Below are positions 62,701-64,000 of a stretch of DNA of 64,000 nt, in pieces (position 1 is the stretch's first letter; each line of letters begins with the position of its first letter). The stretch is from Xiphophorus maculatus. Taxonomy: Eukaryota > Chordata > Actinopteri > Cyprinodontiformes > Poeciliidae. The position numbers and the translations under genes are program-made. Location of the stretch: the NCBI RefSeq assembly GCF_002775205.1, contig NC_036461.1:16712015-16776014 (forward strand), in the 5' to 3' direction. Below the pieces are notes generated by a model. It searched no databases. It saw only the letters and a list, made by a program, of their open reading frames with translations, and was not told the DNA's origin.

Positions 62701-62997
62701 TCTTTTGACCCTAGAGTCAGTGCTTGCTTCCTATCTCTCCATCCTTCTTCCCTTCCTGCTTTGGTGAAACTCCACCTCGCAGACCTCAAAATGAAACTTT
62801 TAATCAGTACAAATCACAGACAGCCTTCAGGTCTTTTAGGTCTCTGCAACACCATGCTCAGCCGGCATACTGTATGTGACTTTCTTGCTTTCCCCTGCAG
62901 GGGTAACTCTGTTCGTGGCTCTGTATGACTATGAGGCCAGGACGGAGGATGACCTCAGCTTCAGAAAGGGGGAGAGGTTTCAGATCCTCAACAGCAC
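59743..62997 (+). CDS. fyn: Tyrosine kinase Fyn, first two coding exons (59743-59989, 62901-62997); gene continues beyond window
   Basis: Src-family non-receptor tyrosine kinase acting at the inner plasma membrane in T-cell, neuronal and adhesion signalling. Exon A starts at ATG 59743 with [14 protein letters not shown]: Gly2 is the myristoylation site and Cys3/Cys6 are palmitoylation sites. It encodes the SH4 and unique regions ([35 protein letters not shown]), almost residue for residue as in human FYN. Exon B gives the start of SH3 ([20 protein letters not shown]), including the ALYDY ligand-binding motif. Exon A ends ACAG|GTGAGG in phase 1; exon B runs from tcccctgcag to GCAC|GTAAGT and ends in phase 2. 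The rest of SH3, SH2 and the kinase domain lie off the right edge. Which of the two fish fyn paralogues it is cannot be decided. Confidence 0.96.
60285..60350. mobile_element. hAT-type end fragment
   Basis: ttagagccattgtggaaggtgg and agtggctctttttcagacccctg resemble the end of the hAT repeat also seen near 12010. It abuts the Tc1 fragment. Confidence 0.45.
60355..61145 (+). mobile_element. Tc1-like transposon remnant in fyn intron
   Basis: Sense-orientation order: atggtaactctggaggaggtgc, gatccacagctcaggtgggagaatctgttgac, gtggtctggtcagatgaggc (the W-S-D-E block), caaaacactacgtcatgg, ccccaatcccactttgtgac, then the terminal ctgaaatcccaataaaataac. The frame is shattered. This is the cleanest copy of this family in the window by eye. 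Confidence 0.8.
61146..62159 (+). other. fyn intron 2 between repeats
   Basis: No exon recognised. An A-run is at 61854-61869. The remainder is unique-looking AT-rich DNA. Confidence 0.5.
62160..62760 (+). repeat. 600-bp pyrimidine-rich tract with degenerate TTTGTGTCCTT units
   Basis: The plus strand is almost only C and T apart from scattered tgtg. The phrase TTGTGTCC or a near form recurs (about 62283, 62331, 62351, 62532, 62611), with (CTTC)n at 62622-62640. It is an old minisatellite. The 60-157 codon frames across it are Phe/Ser/Leu-rich artefacts. Confidence 0.8.
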
Positions 62998-62999
62998 GT

Positions 63000-63754
63000 A
63001 AGTGTGAAAACATCTGCATGACAGCATGCGGAGGGAGGGTGGTGGTTGTGTTCTGCTCTGATTTGTTTTTTTGGGGGGATTGTTTTTCCACCAAGATCCA
63101 AATGCTACATCTGGGCTAAAATGCCACACAGGAACACGGAGAGCAGTTGGTGTCTGCGTTAAATTACGTTGTTTTAGTCATCGTTCTCCTTTTAGGCTGA
63201 GCAGAACATCGTCGTGGAGTTTAAGCCACACTGGGACTAGCTGTGTGGCATATTTCAACACTTTGTTTCAGTTTTTGCCAAAAGGATTAGGTTCAGATTG
63301 GAGTACCAGACTTTAGAAAACCATTCTTACGACCTGAGTCTTTTGTTTCTTTTTGGCCCCTTCATAATGTGTCTTAATAACTCTGATCAAGCATTATATA
63401 AAAACAGTATTTGTAAATATACTCTAATTGTTTTTTTATCTGGTCTAATGTGTTATCTCCATGGAATTTATTCACCCTAGAATGACACCAACGGATCATT
63501 TTGCAAATTGTTTTATTCACTTTGTTTGAATTTGGAGAGGACTCAGTTGGTTTCTTTCTACAAAAAAAACATTTTTTTTGCTGATTGTAAAACCTTGAAG
63601 TTTCTTTTCTACACAGAAACCTAATAAAAAGAAGTAAAATTTAATTTAGAATAAAATAAAGTTTTAAACCTAGACAAGTTTTGTATTTCCTAAAGTTCTG
63701 GTTGTCTTAAGAGCTCTTGGGAATTTTTGGAACGGGGAACGATTCATAGAGTGG
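63000..63754 (+). other. fyn intron 3, first part
   Basis: AT-rich; no exon seen. Confidence 0.6.
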
Positions 63755-64000
63755 CATAGTCAAAGCGCAGAACTAAATTCCATAGATAATCTGTGGCAAA
63801 ACAGATTCTCTCCATTCAATCTGACTAAGTTGCAGCTATTTTGTAAAAAAAAAACAAAAAAACTGAATCGGGCCAGGATTTCAGTCCCTCAATTTGCAAA
63901 GCTGCTACTGTCATGCTTCAAAATATTGCAGCCGTAGCTGCAGCCAAAGTTGGTTCTACAGTAGTCTGTCCTAATGAGACTGGACTAATGCACAATATTT
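63755..64000 (+). mobile_element. Tc1-like transposon 3' fragment, cut by window edge
   Basis: ataatctgtggcaaaacagattctctccattcaatctgac, gcaaagctgctac and gcagccaaagttggttctacagta follow the transposase C-terminal DNA also present near 24225-24400. It continues past the window. Confidence 0.7.

Noticed and set aside
62159..62767. Set of 60-157 codon Phe/Ser/Leu-rich frames resembling membrane proteins
   Set aside because: Translation of a pyrimidine-rich minisatellite always looks hydrophobic.
1..64000. CRISPR arrays, operons, phage or endogenous virus genes
   Set aside because: No direct-repeat spacer array, no bacterial-type gene packing and no gag/pol/env-like frames; reverse-transcriptase traces are LINE-type only.

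Overview
The window is nuclear DNA from a ray-finned fish. The evidence is: intron-containing vertebrate genes with canonical splice sites; AT-rich intergenic DNA packed with decayed Tc1/mariner, hAT, RTE (Rex-like) and L1-like remnants of kinds usual in teleosts; and long microsatellites. The species cannot be named; the repeat mix would suit a percomorph or atherinomorph fish. Nothing here is prokaryotic, and I see no CRISPR array, no operon and no plausible virus.

Four genes can be supported. From left to right they are: the last coding exon of a four-and-a-half-LIM gene, best matched to fhl5 (+, 528-679, with 3'UTR to about 1170); complete col10a1, type X collagen (+, TATA box at 31258, three exons, 647 aa, polyA signal at 35654); complete marcks (-, two coding exons, 219 aa, 42911-44524); and the 5' part of fyn (+, probable non-coding exon 1 near 50 kb, coding exons at 59743-59989 and 62901-62997, continuing past the right edge). 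The human relatives of all four lie on 6q16-q22, so the block is conserved but far more compact here.

The spaces between genes hold at least thirteen recognisable Tc1-like fragments from several families, all with broken transposase frames. They also hold hAT-type pieces (one keeps a BED-finger first exon whose zinc cysteines have become Phe), an L1-like ORF2 tail, a Rex3/RTE tail, an A-rich tandem array with an 85-bp higher-order period, a 93-bp (AT)n tract and a strong G-quadruplex motif.

The four genes do not form one pathway. col10a1 encodes a secreted cartilage matrix protein, marcks and fyn encode acylated membrane-associated signalling proteins, and fhl5 encodes a LIM-only cofactor. 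I found no convincing new biological system. The best leads are an unassigned, well-spliced minus-strand exon at 9737-9882, a proline inserted in the MARCKS effector domain, several perfect hairpins in otherwise unique or repeat DNA, and a long pyrimidine tract just before a fyn SH3 exon.
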